In this document: positions 45,401-54,974 of the stretch, piece after piece
How positions within the stretch are numbered: the first letter of the stretch is position 1
How the letters are laid out: each line of letters opens with the position of its first letter
Assembly (NCBI GenBank): GCA_014904985.1
Contig: MU128921.1
Coordinates: 203,944 to 267,943 of the forward strand
Reading direction: 5' to 3'
Source: Hydnum rufescens UP504
Lineage: Eukaryota; Basidiomycota; Agaricomycetes; Cantharellales; Hydnaceae
Length of the DNA stretch: 64,000 nucleotides
Program-made: the position numbers and the translations under genes
Notes under the pieces: model-generated
What the model was told of the DNA's origin: nothing
Seen by the model: only the letters and a program-made list of their open reading frames with translations
Databases searched by the model: none

Positions 45401-46630
45401 GTTACCTCAGTTGCATTTTCACCTGATGGTCTGTGGCTTGCCTCTGGCTCCTGGGATCACACCCTATGCTTATGGGATGCTGTGTCTGGTGCCCACATTA
45501 CAACTCTTCATGGCCATTCTGATATTGTTACCTCAGTTGCATTTTCACCCAATGGTTCATGGCTTGCCTCTGGCTCCTGGGATGAGACCCTGTGCTTGTG
45601 GGATGCTGTGTCTGATGCCCACATTGCAACTCTTCAAGGCCATGCTAATGAGGTTACCTCAGTTGCATTTTCACCTGATGGTAAATGGCTTGCCTCTGGC
45701 TCCTTGTATGAGACCCTATGCTTGTGGGATGCTGTGTCTGGTGCCCACATTGCAACTCTTCAAGGCCATGACTGAATGAGGTTACCTCATTGGTTGCATT
45801 TTCACCTGAGTCTATGCTTTCTGTTCTTGATAACTATGCTTGTGATGCTGTGTCTGTCCATTGCACTTTTCAAGGCATGCTGATGGTACTGTGCATTCAC
45901 CTGATGGTATGCTTCTGGCTGCTGGGATGAAACCCTATGCTTGTGGGATGCTGTGTCTGGTGCCCACATTGCAACTCTTCAAGGCCATTCTGGTGCTGTT
46001 ACCTCAGTTGCATTTTCACCCAATGGTTTATGGCTAGCCTCTGGCTCTGAGGATCAAACCATATGCTTGTGGGATGCTGTATCTGGTGCCCACATTGCAA
46101 CTCTTCAAGGCCATTCTAGAGTGGTGTCCTCAGTTGCATTTTCCCCTGACAGTTTATGGCTTGTGTCAACCTCATGGGGACGTGCTTTATACTTGTGGGA
46201 TGTCACATTAGGCACATTCACAACTCTTCATGTTGATACAGAGAGTCAGGCAGTTGCCTTTTCCTCAGATGGTCACATTCTCATCTCCAAAACTCCTGAA
46301 AAACAAACCTTTGCATGGGATTTGACATCACAGCCCCCTCAATTACTCTCTGGCTCAATTCCTGAGGTGGCCTTCTCTCCCACTATAAGGCTCAGTTCAC
46401 TTGAGGGTAGTGCAGGTGGCTGGATCTGGGCACTGGACTCCCATGGCAATCATGTTGCACATATCTGCTACATCCCTCCACATTATTGTCTGAGTACTAC
46501 AACCCAGGAATCAAGTCTATCTCATCAATTCCAACTTGCAGTTGGATGTGGGGATGGTCATGTTATAATTGTAGATTTTCAAGATCATCCATTTTTTCAG
46601 AGGCTTGAACATGGAGTTACACCTGCATAG
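42446..46630 (+). pseudogene. NLR (STAND) protein: helical N-domain, NACHT, WD40 repeats; frames disrupted
   Basis: Exons 42446-42592, 42656-42795, 42860-42998, 43055-43097, 43162-44714 and 44777-46630. Residues 1 to about 160 form an all-helical domain (VPGAKAGIDILLDVVEGID, LENHIRFLTDLLEPLTKM, FAQNVKAALDRFQ) like the MLKL/HeLo-type bundles of fungal cell-death NLRs. NACHT follows: Walker A GLAGIGKSTIAK, Walker B TLIVLDALDEC, sensor ILITSRPEPH. Then come WD40 repeats. Such proteins oligomerise on ligand recognition and trigger regulated cell death in incompatibility or defence. Single-base breaks lie near 43,229, 43,302 (C run) and 44,623 (T run). A TGA at 45,383 interrupts the WD40 part, and 45,776-45,935 is a collapsed repeat. 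The single-base breaks may be assembly error; the stop and collapse look like true decay. Confidence 0.85.
45023..46160 (+). repeat. Tandem 126-nt WD40-encoding repeats, nearly identical
   Basis: Units begin GTTACCTCAGTTGCATTTTC near 45,023, 45,149, 45,275, 45,401, 45,527, 45,653 and 45,779, then 45,999 and 46,125. Each encodes one 42-residue blade (VTSVAFSPDG..LASGS.D.TLCLWDAVSGAHIATLQGH). Differences between units cluster at a few positions around L/K-W, the residues after GS, and those after GH. These are the sites that vary in fungal NLR sensors with high internal repeat identity. A degraded unit lies at 45,776-45,935. Codons look CpG-stripped (TTG for TCG, GATGG for GACGG). Confidence 0.85.
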
Positions 46631-47109
46631 ATGGAATTACATTATTTAGAATGTCTTTTGTGGCTTCTTGGGCATTGTCAGAGTTTGTCCATTTCCCAGG
46701 TAACTCTGGTTTTGGTTCCAATCTGTTTCATTTTCCCTTCATTTCCTTTGCTTCCAGTTTCCACATGCTTACCCCTGGTCCCATTCCTGTTCCTTCTACT
46801 TTCCCATCCCCTGTCCATTCCTGCCTCCTGCCCACTTCCCCTCCTGTGCCTGCCCCCCTGTGGGGACTCAATGAACAGCTGCTGGAAAAGATGCACCTCA
46901 GCAACTTGCCAGGAACACTTGAAGGATGGCAAGACATGGCACCTTGGTCAGCCACTTAGAGGGGCCTTAATAGGTATGTCAAACTGTGTCAAATCAAAAG
47001 CCTAGCAGGCATCAGAATCCTTTGATATCAAATAATTTCAGGAGGGTGACCTTAGGTCAATCCATAAGTCTGCCCTTGGGGATTTTGATATCAAACTCAC
47101 ACAGGCTGA
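46631..47109. other. CpG-poor spacer after the NLR
   Basis: A pyrimidine-rich segment (46,730-46,860) encodes no recognisable protein. It is probably decayed transposon sequence. Confidence 0.4.
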
Positions 47110-47690
47110 TCTGTAATATAGTGTATTACATAATTAAGTTAGGACTCAAAAGTCATGTGTATATGGCAGATTCCATGGAATCAATAGTTAACCTTTGCCT
47201 GGATCTTCATCACCTAGTGAGAAACTGTGAAACCTCTTGTCTCTGTCTCTGTCCTGCCTATCTGGCTGCTTGGTTGGCTTGCTAGTAGCCATTAATCACT
47301 AGCTAGGTCTTTCCTCTGGCCCCTGCAGTTGTCTGTCCCTGGATAACCTGCACAACAGTAAGTAGAGCATCTTCTCTACTTGCTGACCCCTCCTTCTCCT
47401 TAGGTAGTGACTGTGCCACTTGGCCAGTCACTACATTATACCTCTTTCATCATTATCTCCCTTCCCTTGCAACCTTTTCCCCTGGGCTCAGAGTGAAGCC
47501 AGTGCCTAGCTCTGTGTCCAGCTCCTCTGCCCAAAGCTAGTGCTGAGGGCAGTGTGATTACCTCTTCATCTTATCCCCTTATTCCCTCCCATCTGGCTCC
47601 CAACCTGTTGACTCTGCTTTGTCCAAGTATGACAACAAGTGCCCTCCTGAATCCAGGAGGCACTTTGTTACATGGTCAGCCATATAGCCT
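47110..47690 (+). repeat. Fragment homologous (inverted) to 60.10-60.66 kb
   Basis: Segments such as TAATATAGTGTATTACATAA, GGATCTTCATCACCTAGTGA, GTGACTGTGCCACTTGGCCA and TTGTCCAAGTATGACAACAA recur as reverse complements, in reverse order, at 60,655-60,100 with moderate divergence. That copy sits between the two ORFs of the Harbinger element, so this is likely a truncated relative of the same element in opposite orientation. Confidence 0.75.
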
Positions 47691-47911
47691 TAGCTCAAAA
47701 GGAGTACCATTTTGATGTTTTGTCCTGGTCTGAGAGGCTTAAATTGGGGTTGATGTCAAATGATGATCAAAAACTGAATTTTGACTGTGTATTGATGGTT
47801 TTGACATCAAATTTGACATCAACCATTGTCAATGGCCTCAACTTCAAGGACTTAACAATATTTAGTTCAAAACAAGGGCTATACACATTAATGAATAATA
47901 ATTCTAGTACA

Positions 47912-48865
47912 TTAATCTTCACTATCTATGAGGGTGCTATCTATGAGTGCAATAAAACCAAGGTCCTCTACTTCACAATCCTCCTCTAGTTCTCCATCAT
48001 CATCATCATCAGATGATACCACACTACTCAACCCATCATCCTTATGCCCCCTTGATGATATGCCCAAAACTTGACTGAGATGGTGATGTTCTAGAGGTAT
48101 TGGAGGGTGGATATCATCCCAGCATGGGGTAGTTGACATAGAATTAATGAGAGAAAGATCTTTTCTCCAAGTCACCAACCAGTCATACAGTTGATGGAGT
48201 TGAACAAGGGCAAAGAATGAGACATCATCATTTTGTGTGAAGTTGACCAGTCTCTCCACTGCAGTATACTCTTTGGAGAACCATGTCCAAAGATTACTGT
48301 GTTCCACCTTGCACTGTTCCAACTCCTCTTTACAGTTAATGATCTCCTGTGCAGTGCATATCCCTTGCTTGATTGAAGCATCTGCCAACCATGGAGGAAG
48401 GACACCATCAGGGAAGTCAGTGACATCCCCCCTTGTATCTTCCCATATATCCTGATCAACATCCAGTCTGTACAACCCTTCCTTCTAAAGCATTCATTGG
48501 TGGAATATAAGCATCCCTTGAGATACTTTTTGATCTCCTTTGATATTCAACCATTTCCACCAATGTTGTGTTGTACTTCTTCATAGTGCCCTCAATCCCA
48601 GAGGAGCAGTGCTTCACAGCTTTTTCTACATGTGCCTTCATCTTCTGGTTCAGTATGCAAGTGGAATGGGTGCAATCCAGAGTTGCAAGCTCAAATTTTT
48701 GCTCCCTTAACTTTCAGAGGAGTTGTTCCCTAAGAACATGAATGTTGAGCTGAAGAGTAATCCATTTATCCTTCTTCAGCTTTGACAACTTCTGGGCAGC
48801 AACCTGATCCTGGAGTTTCAGCTCCTTGACCTTCTTTTGCAAACCAGTCAGCCATAATTGTATAT
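47912..48865 (-). pseudogene. KDZ transposase, C-terminal part (separated by insertion)
   Basis: The minus strand reads (across small frame changes) a coiled-coil helical stretch with LREQKFELATLD, KAHVEKAVKHCSSGIEGTMK then LYRLDVDQDIWEDTRGDV, PPWLADASIKQGICTAQEI, EEL..C..EHSNLWTWFSKEYTAVERLV and an acidic end. This is the C-terminal region typical of Kyakuja-Dileera-Zisupton transposases. The rest of the gene is at 53,591-54,690, beyond the 4.7-kb insertion. A stop lies between two helices near 48,716. Non-functional. Confidence 0.75.
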
Positions 48866-48873
48866 CTAGTTAG
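48864..48873. repeat. 10-bp direct repeat, left copy (probable target-site duplication)
   Basis: ATCTAGTTAG here is repeated exactly at 53,581-53,590. The two copies bracket the 4.7-kb insertion, and KDZ coding homology resumes on each side of them. Ten bases is an uncommon duplication length for a DNA transposon. Confidence 0.7.
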
Positions 48874-49094
48874 GCCCTTTTGCCTTGCTTTTATTTAGTC
48901 TAAGAGTGGGTTTTTAGGTGGGGGCCCCTGGGGCCCACTGGGTGATTTCATGGCATGAGACAAGGGGCCCCTGGGGGCCCCTCACCTTAGACTGCTAGTG
49001 GGACTTAGAGATTCTCAGACTTGCAGGACAGTGGGCCATATGGGCCTATTGGGGATAATGTGTTCCACTATATGGTACATACCTGGTCAGCAGG

Positions 49095-49126
49095 AGGTTG
49101 AGGTTGAGGTTGAGGTTGAGATTGAG
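49095..49126. repeat. Hexamer microsatellite
   Basis: Four tandem AGGTTG units followed by a variant AGATTG, near the left end of the insertion. Confidence 0.8.
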
Positions 49127-49289
49127 CACAGGGAGAGGGAGGAGCACTTGGTGGGGGGGCAGGTCACCAGATTCATTCAGCAGTCATTGCATTATTGACT
49201 TGTTTATTTATTTATTTAGAAATTCTATTAACAAAAAAAAAATACCACACCCTTAGTGGGCGTCCATAGGAATCAGAAAAAGAAACTAC

Positions 49290-51745
49290 TTAGTAGCACC
49301 ATACACCCACAGGCAGGTGTGTGGTACTGTCCATAGAAATCAAAAAAAAGAACTACTCAGCAGGGGTGTGTACTGGTCCACAGAAATAAAAATAAAAATA
49401 AAATAAAAAAGAACTATTTAGTAGCACACCCACTGTAGCAGGTGTGGTACCAGGGGCGTGGCTTGGCGGTTCACCTTTGGGTGGGTCATCTCGTTCATGG
49501 GTTTTGTTCCGGGATTTCATTTGGGGTGTGGGTTGCTGTTCTCGTGTATTTGTTCGGCAGCATTGCGGGTCTTCATCAAGGGTTCAAAAGAATACCTATG
49601 ATAATAAGTAATAAGTTAGTAAAAAAAGAAAAACCCCACAAAAGGAGCAGCACACACTGCTCCTTTTGCGCGGTCGTACTTATATATGGGGAATACTAAT
49701 CTTGAAAATTATCACACCTGCCAAAGCGGGTGTGGGGTTCATCTGGGACTTTGGTGGCCTCATTGTGTGCAGGTTTCATTTATATGTTGTGGGAAATCGA
49801 GGTCGGGGGGTATGGGTGGCTGTGTGGTCCCATGTTTTGCCCTGGGCCTGATCTGTGCATTCGTTGGGTCGGATATCATGCAGTAAATGTACCTAGAATA
49901 ATGATATGTTAGTAAAGAAAAAAAAACGAAGGCAATGCCAAAAGAGCAGCCAGGGCTGCTCTTTTGGTGTTGCAGTACAGCACATAATCAAAAAAAAACT
50001 CACCTACTAGTACCACACACCCACTTCGGTGGGTGTATGGTATGCGATTTCATCGATCATCATTTCGGGGGGCGGGCACTAGTGGCTTGGGTGGCTGTGC
50101 ATTGAATGTTGCACTGGGGGCTCGTCTGTGTCTTCGTCGGCTTGTTGGGTGGGTTTTCATGGAGGGAATGTACCTAGAAGAACGAATGATAATACATTAG
50201 TAAAACAAAAAAGAAAGCAGAGGTGCCAAAAGAGCAGCTTCTGCTGCTCCTTTGGCACTGGTGGGATTAGACATACCTGATGTCACCACACACCCGCTGA
50301 AGCAGGTGTGTGGCATATCTGATTTGCCGTCGTATTATAGTTCTCGAGGCTTGGGGGTTGGGGTCTGATTGGCTGCATGCTCCGTATTTCACCACAGGCC
50401 TTCTCTGGCCATTCATCAGATGGGGTTTCGCGGAGAGAGAGAGGAGCTAGAGTAAGGAGTATGTTAGTAAAAAAAAAAGAATTCAAGCAACACCAAAAGA
50501 GCAGCTGTTGCTGCTCTTTTGGCGTTGTCGTACACCCTGCAATAAAAAAGACTCACCTAATATTGCCACACACCCGCTGAAGCGGGTGTGTGGCGCCGTA
50601 TTTGTTTTGTCATTGTAGAAGGCATAGATAATCAAGAGTCAGGGGTCTGGGTGGCTGTGCACTGCCGTGTTTCGCCCTGGGCCTGATCTGTGCATTGGTC
50701 GGGTCAGGTATTGCACAGTGGAGGTACCTAGAATAACAATACATTAGTAAACAAAAAAAAAATCCAAGACAACACCGAAAGAGCAGCCGGGGCTGCTCTT
50801 TTGGCGTTGTGGTACACTGCATAGTGAGAAAACTCACATGATATTGCCACACACCCGCCGAAGCGGGTGTGTGGCACCATATTTGAGGCGTTGTCATGTA
50901 TTTTGCAGATAGTTGAGGGTGTTCGGGTCTTGGGTGGCTGCGCGCTCCCGTATTTCATGGTGGGCGTTGTCTGTGCATTGTTCGGGTCGGGTTTTGTGGA
51001 GGGAGAAAGCCTAGAACAATGAATACGTTAGTTAAAATAAAATAACAGAAGCAACGCCAAAAGAGCAGCTGGGGCTGCTCTTTTGGCATTGTGGTACACC
51101 CTGTAACGAAAAAAAAACATACCTGATATTGCCACACACCTGCCAAAGCAGGTGTGTGGCACCGTATTTGTTTCATCCTCGTATACATTGCGGAAAATCG
51201 AGGGTTGGGGGGTATGGGTGGCTGCGCAGTCCCATGTCTCATCCTGGACCTGGCCTGTGCATCAATTGGGCCGGATATTGCACAGTGAATGTACCTAGGA
51301 TAAGAATATGTTAGTAAGGGAAAAAAAAGTGAAGGCAATGCCAAAAAAGCAGCCGGGGCTGCTCTTTTGGTGTTGTTGTACACCCCGTAATGAAGAAAAC
51401 ACACCTAATATTGCCACACACCTGCTTTGGCGGGTGTGTGGCACTGTATTTGTTTCATCATATGTTGTGGATATACGACCGTTGGGGTCTTGAGTGGCTG
51501 TGCCTGCCACTGTATTTCGCCCAGGGTCCTGTCGGTGCATTCTTCGGGCGGGGTTTCACAGGGTGAGAAGGGACCTAGAATAATGCAGATGTTAGTAAAA
51601 AATAATTCAAGCAATGCCAAAAGAGCAGCTAGTGCTGCTCTTTTGGCATTGCGGTACACCCCATAAAAAGAAAACTCACCTAATAGTGCCACACACCTGC
51701 CAGGGTGGGTGTGTGGCACCATTGTGCTTGCTTCGGGCTCAATGT
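49290..51745 (-). repeat. Tandem exon-intron-like units with two hairpins each (leftward)
   Basis: Unit length is about 272-284 bp. Read on the minus strand, each has an exon of ~170-173 nt ending in hairpin B (CCACACACC..GGTGTGTGG) just before a donor (GTGAGT or GTATGT). An intron of ~110 nt follows, with hairpin A (GCCAAAAGAGCAGC..GCTGCTCTTTTGGC), a T run, a TACTAAC/TACTAAT branch site and a CTAG acceptor. Acceptors are near 49,890, 50,175, 50,447, 50,728, 51,011, 51,295 and 51,571; donors near 50,003, 50,276, 50,556, 50,837, 51,121, 51,402 and 51,678. Exon lengths of 170, 171, 171 and 173 do not keep a reading frame, so a protein is unlikely. Arms vary between units but remain complementary. 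Confidence 0.8.
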
Positions 51746-51756
51746 TGAGTAAGATC

Positions 51757-52361
51757 CTACTCAATGCCAGGACTTTCCGGGCTTGAAAGAGTGCCCAATT
51801 AGGGGCAGTACCAACTCATATGGATAGATAATAAATACCTAGATAAAAAATAGATAATAAATACTAAATATCTGTCTAAAACAGGTGGGGGAATAAATGA
51901 TAGTCTGTTGGATTGCACTAAGGCACCATGTGCAAAGAGGAATTGGGCAACTTCCATGCATTATAATTGGCCAAAATTCGAGTATCTTGGTGGGATGTAT
52001 ATATATTTTATGTTGATGAAACGAATTGGACGATCATGCCAATTTTCAGTTTCTTGTGCCTTCAATTTCCTGAATAGGAAATTGAAGGCATGAGAAACTG
52101 AAAATTGGTGTGATCGTCCAATTTGTTTCATCAACATAAAATATATATACATCCCACCAAGATACTTGAATTTTGGCCAATTATAATGCATGGAAGTCAC
52201 CCAATTCCTCTTTGCACATGGTGCCTTAGTGCAATCCAACAGACTATCATTTATTCCTCCACCTGTTTTAGACAGATATTTAGTATTTATTATCTATCCA
52301 TATGAGTTGGTACTGCCCCTAATTGGGTGCTCTTTCGAGCCTGGAAAGTCCTGGCATTGAG
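51757..52361. repeat. ~600-bp near-perfect palindrome (foldback element)
   Basis: The left arm (51,757 to about 52,072) is repeated as reverse complement to 52,361 with few differences. For example CTCAATGCCAGGACTTTCC opens the left arm and GGAAAGTCCTGGCATTGAG closes the right. The centre is at about 52,075. It contains no coding capacity beyond a mirrored short frame found on both strands. It separates the oppositely oriented halves of the array. Confidence 0.85.
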
Positions 52362-52429
52362 TTGTTTGTTTTGATGATTACTAAGCTACCTCATTTGTAT
52401 ATAGGACAACCAACAGGATCCCGCTGAAC

Positions 52430-53400
52430 TAGAACAGGACCACACACCCGCCATGGTGGGTGCATGGTCCTATAGGTGAGTTCCCTCCTACTATATACAG
52501 CCATGCAAAAAGGGCAGCAAATGCTGCCCTTTTTGCACTCCTTTAACATTTTAACTAACATACATATTATTTCCATTCTAGGTTTAAGGTTGTTGCAAAT
52601 AACGACAATACAAAACGAAATCAACGCGGGCCGAAATCCATCCAAGACCCCGCATACATGCGCAGCCCCCAAACCCACACGACGACAGATAAAACACAGC
52701 ACCACACACCCACTGCGGCGGGTGTGTGGTGCTATCTGGTGAGTTCCATCCCCCAATAGATACAGCCATGCAAGAAGGGCAGCTGTTGCTGCCCTTTTGT
52801 GCTCTTTGACACTTGAAACTAACATACTTTATGTGCCAAAGGGCGATGTGTCAAATGGCAATGCGTCAAACGAGCACGTGATGGACAAGAACGCGCCCAG
52901 CGAGTGGCCCTGGGAACCACACCCACCATGGCGGGTGTGCCCTATATACAGTGAGCCCCCGCCCCCATGACCCCACATATCAAAACCTGGCCAACAATAC
53001 ACAGGGTATATAAAGTACCACACACCTGCCACTGCAGGTGTGTGGTACTACAGGGTGAGTTTTTTTTTAGTAATCCTGGGGTGCAAGAAGAGCAGCATAA
53101 GCTGCTCTTCTTGCAATGCTTTATTGTCTAACTAATGTATTGTTTTTTTCCCTAGGTCTTGGACTCAAATCCGAATGAACCCCCGACCCCAAACCCACCA
53201 AACGAACACCTGGCGAATGAAGATCCGGTGAGCCGAACCCTGTGACCCACCCGATGACCCGAACCCACCAAGCTGAACCCTGCGACCCCAAACCCACCAA
53301 ACCAAGCCAAACCCCCCCACATGAAGGTAAGGTTTTTTTTTCTTTGGCTACGATCACACAAGAAGAGCAGCCTCTGGCTGTTCTTCTTGGGTGCATGGGT
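52430..53400 (+). repeat. Exon-intron-like hairpin units (rightward)
   Basis: The units have the same design as in the left array but read on the plus strand. At 52,441-52,470 hairpin B is followed by GGTGAGT (52,475), hairpin A (GCAAAAAGGGCAGC..GCTGCCCTTTTTGC), TTAACTAACAT and CATTCTAG (to about 52,581). A second unit starts at 52,700 (hairpin B, GTGAGT, hairpin A at 52,770, AACTAAC). A third runs 53,016-53,157 (hairpin B, GTGAGT, hairpin A, GTCTAACTAAT, CCCTAG). A degenerate one follows at about 53,327-53,400. Hairpin sequences differ from the left array, but pairing is kept. Confidence 0.75.
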
Positions 53401-53580
53401 GAGCCCCACTGGGCGAGCCTATCATTGTATATAATAATAACATTAGTAATAATGATAATAATAATAATAAATAAATAATCCATGGCTAGGGCCAGGGCCC
53501 CAGGGGCCCAGGGCCCTGGGCTGCTTGAGGGGCTGCTTGGGGGCCCCTTGATTGTATTGCAGGGGCCCCCTGGTGTAAAC

Positions 53581-53590
53581 ATCTAGTTAG
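53581..53590. repeat. 10-bp direct repeat, right copy
   Basis: ATCTAGTTAG, identical to 48,864-48,873; KDZ homology restarts directly to its right. Confidence 0.7.
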
Positions 53591-54690
53591 ATATGATAAA
53601 TGCAATGCTCATCATATCTAATATGATATGGAAAAGTGGCTGACCAGGCTGTTCTTTTGTATGTTGTTTTCAAGGCACACTACTGAGGGCTTTGTTGATT
53701 TAACCTTTTCCTGCCATTCCATAAACACAGCTTCACTTGCACTGTCCTCTCCAACCATATCATTGCCCTCCTTTATTAAGTCTTGCAAGTTCTCCCACTG
53801 GGCATCTAATGTGGACTGTAGGGAAAGGATATGATCAATGGCATGGGCACCCTGGGTCTGGGACTGCCAGGATATTGGTTGACTGTGATAAAGCTGCTGC
53901 TCCTTGAATTGTTGGAGAAGATACTTGATAGACTGAAGACCAAGTTTTTTCTGGGCTTCATCCAAATGACATTGGGCATGATCAGTGTGATCCCTCAGCC
54001 ACTTTCCAAAACCCTCTCATTTCCCCTCATCAATGTGTTCCACTTGTAAGTCCAGAAGGAATAGTCAATGGTGATAGCCTGTCACCCAAAGCCCATGGAT
54101 AAGTCACTGTAACTCACTCCAAAACTGCTCACACCCTTCTCCATCTGAAAGACCCCAGATCTCATTCTTTTGAGGGTGGTACCATAGTTGACAGGTCCAC
54201 TGGTGCCCATATGCATGGAAAATTGATGCACCCCACTCCAAATGCCCCAACCACTCTGGCAGAAAGTCCCATTTCTTGAGTGATTGGTCTATTTGGCAGC
54301 CAATATCAAATAAGGCACCAATTCTCCAATGATGGGGCAGATGCTTGATAAGGGCATCAAGAAGGGCAAACACATAAAATTGTTTCTCCCCAGCAGTCCA
54401 CATGTTGGCCAAAAATATGGGAATACCATGTTGGCAGAGCATGGCAGGGATGCCAGTGTCACTGAAGTATTGAGTCAATGCCTTTATTTGATCTCCATTG
54501 GCAGCAGTGAAAGATTCACCACAGGCACAGTATGTGGAATTTGGCATGTTTAGATTCCTTTCAACTTTATCTCCTTCCTCTGCTTGCAGATCTTCACTTT
54601 CCACTGCCTCATTGGCTTTGCACTTCTGTCCAGCTCTTGGTTCTCCTCTTCCAGGTCAGATGCCTTGGACTTTTTGCTCCCATGCCTCCA
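53591..54690 (-). pseudogene. KDZ (Kyakuja-Dileera-Zisupton) transposase, central part
   Basis: The minus strand encodes YCACGESFTAANGDQIKALT, FSDTGIPAMLCQHGIPIFLA, NMWTAGEKQFYVFALLDALI, LPHHWRIGALFDIGCQID, GASIFHAYGHQWTCQLWYHP and GLSDGEGCEQFWSELQ, the catalytic core of KDZ transposases of Agaricomycetes. Next, VTGYHH(stop)LFLLDLQVEHIDEGK(stop)EGFGKWL contains two TGA codons (54,065-54,067 and 54,017-54,019) where family members have Arg, i.e. CGA to TGA. The C-terminal half continues to 53,618, then after the insertion at 48,865. The N-terminal zinc-binding part is missing upstream, where unrelated repeats begin. KDZ elements are often expanded together with TET/JBP genes in these fungi; none is in this window. 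Confidence 0.88.
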
Positions 54691-54974
54691 AGGCCTCCCA
54701 TGGGGTGGAACCCCTTTCTGGATCATGTGACAGGTCCACAGGTCCAGAACAAAGGCCAGGGACAGTCCACATCATTACATAATCACAATTCTTTGCCCTT
54801 AAGGCAAAGGAATGACATGGAATGATGGGTTGCAGATGTGCTGAATTTAGACTGTTTCTCCAATGAATGAAGGGTGTGGGAATTGAGCCATGGATTGACA
54901 TAAGAATTGATTTGTTTATTTGAAGAATCATCCTTGAATGGGGCTTGTAGACAGTAGGGATTTATCCCTCCAAC
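54690..54974. repeat. Partial direct copy of the 55.24-55.70 kb repeat
   Basis: GGATCATGTGACAGGTCC and CATCATTACATAATCACAAT here match 55,270-55,350 in the same orientation, and a Pro-less CpG-poor filler lies between. It probably belongs to the same repeat family as the large inverted repeat to the right. Confidence 0.6.

Larger units (their letters stand above)
48874..53580. mobile_element. Unclassified ~4.7-kb insertion carrying hairpin/intron arrays
   Basis: The insertion splits the KDZ pseudogene and is flanked by ATCTAGTTAG. Both ends are rich in GGGGCCCC-type palindromes (48,920-48,985 and 53,490-53,575), but no simple terminal inverted repeat is visible. Inside are leftward ~280-bp units (49.3-51.75 kb), a ~600-bp palindrome (51.76-52.36 kb) and rightward units (52.43-53.4 kb). 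No transposase, reverse transcriptase or helicase was found, so it would be non-autonomous. Unlike the surrounding transposons it still has many CpGs, suggesting younger age or escape from methylation. Confidence 0.6.

Noticed and set aside
50610..51764. Overlapping minus-strand ORFs of 80-150 residues in the array (with CHTPA.AGVWQY-type motifs)
   Set aside because: They run through the introns, repeat with the DNA unit and change frame between units because exon lengths vary (170-173 nt). They are shadows of the repeat.
51908..52239. Mirrored short ORFs (MDCTKAPCAKRNW...) on both strands
   Set aside because: They are the same sequence read from the two arms of the palindrome; no domain and no codon evidence.
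49290..53400. CRISPR-like array
   Set aside because: Units are ~280 bp, both 'repeat' and 'spacer' are conserved, each contains two palindromes, and the genome is eukaryotic.
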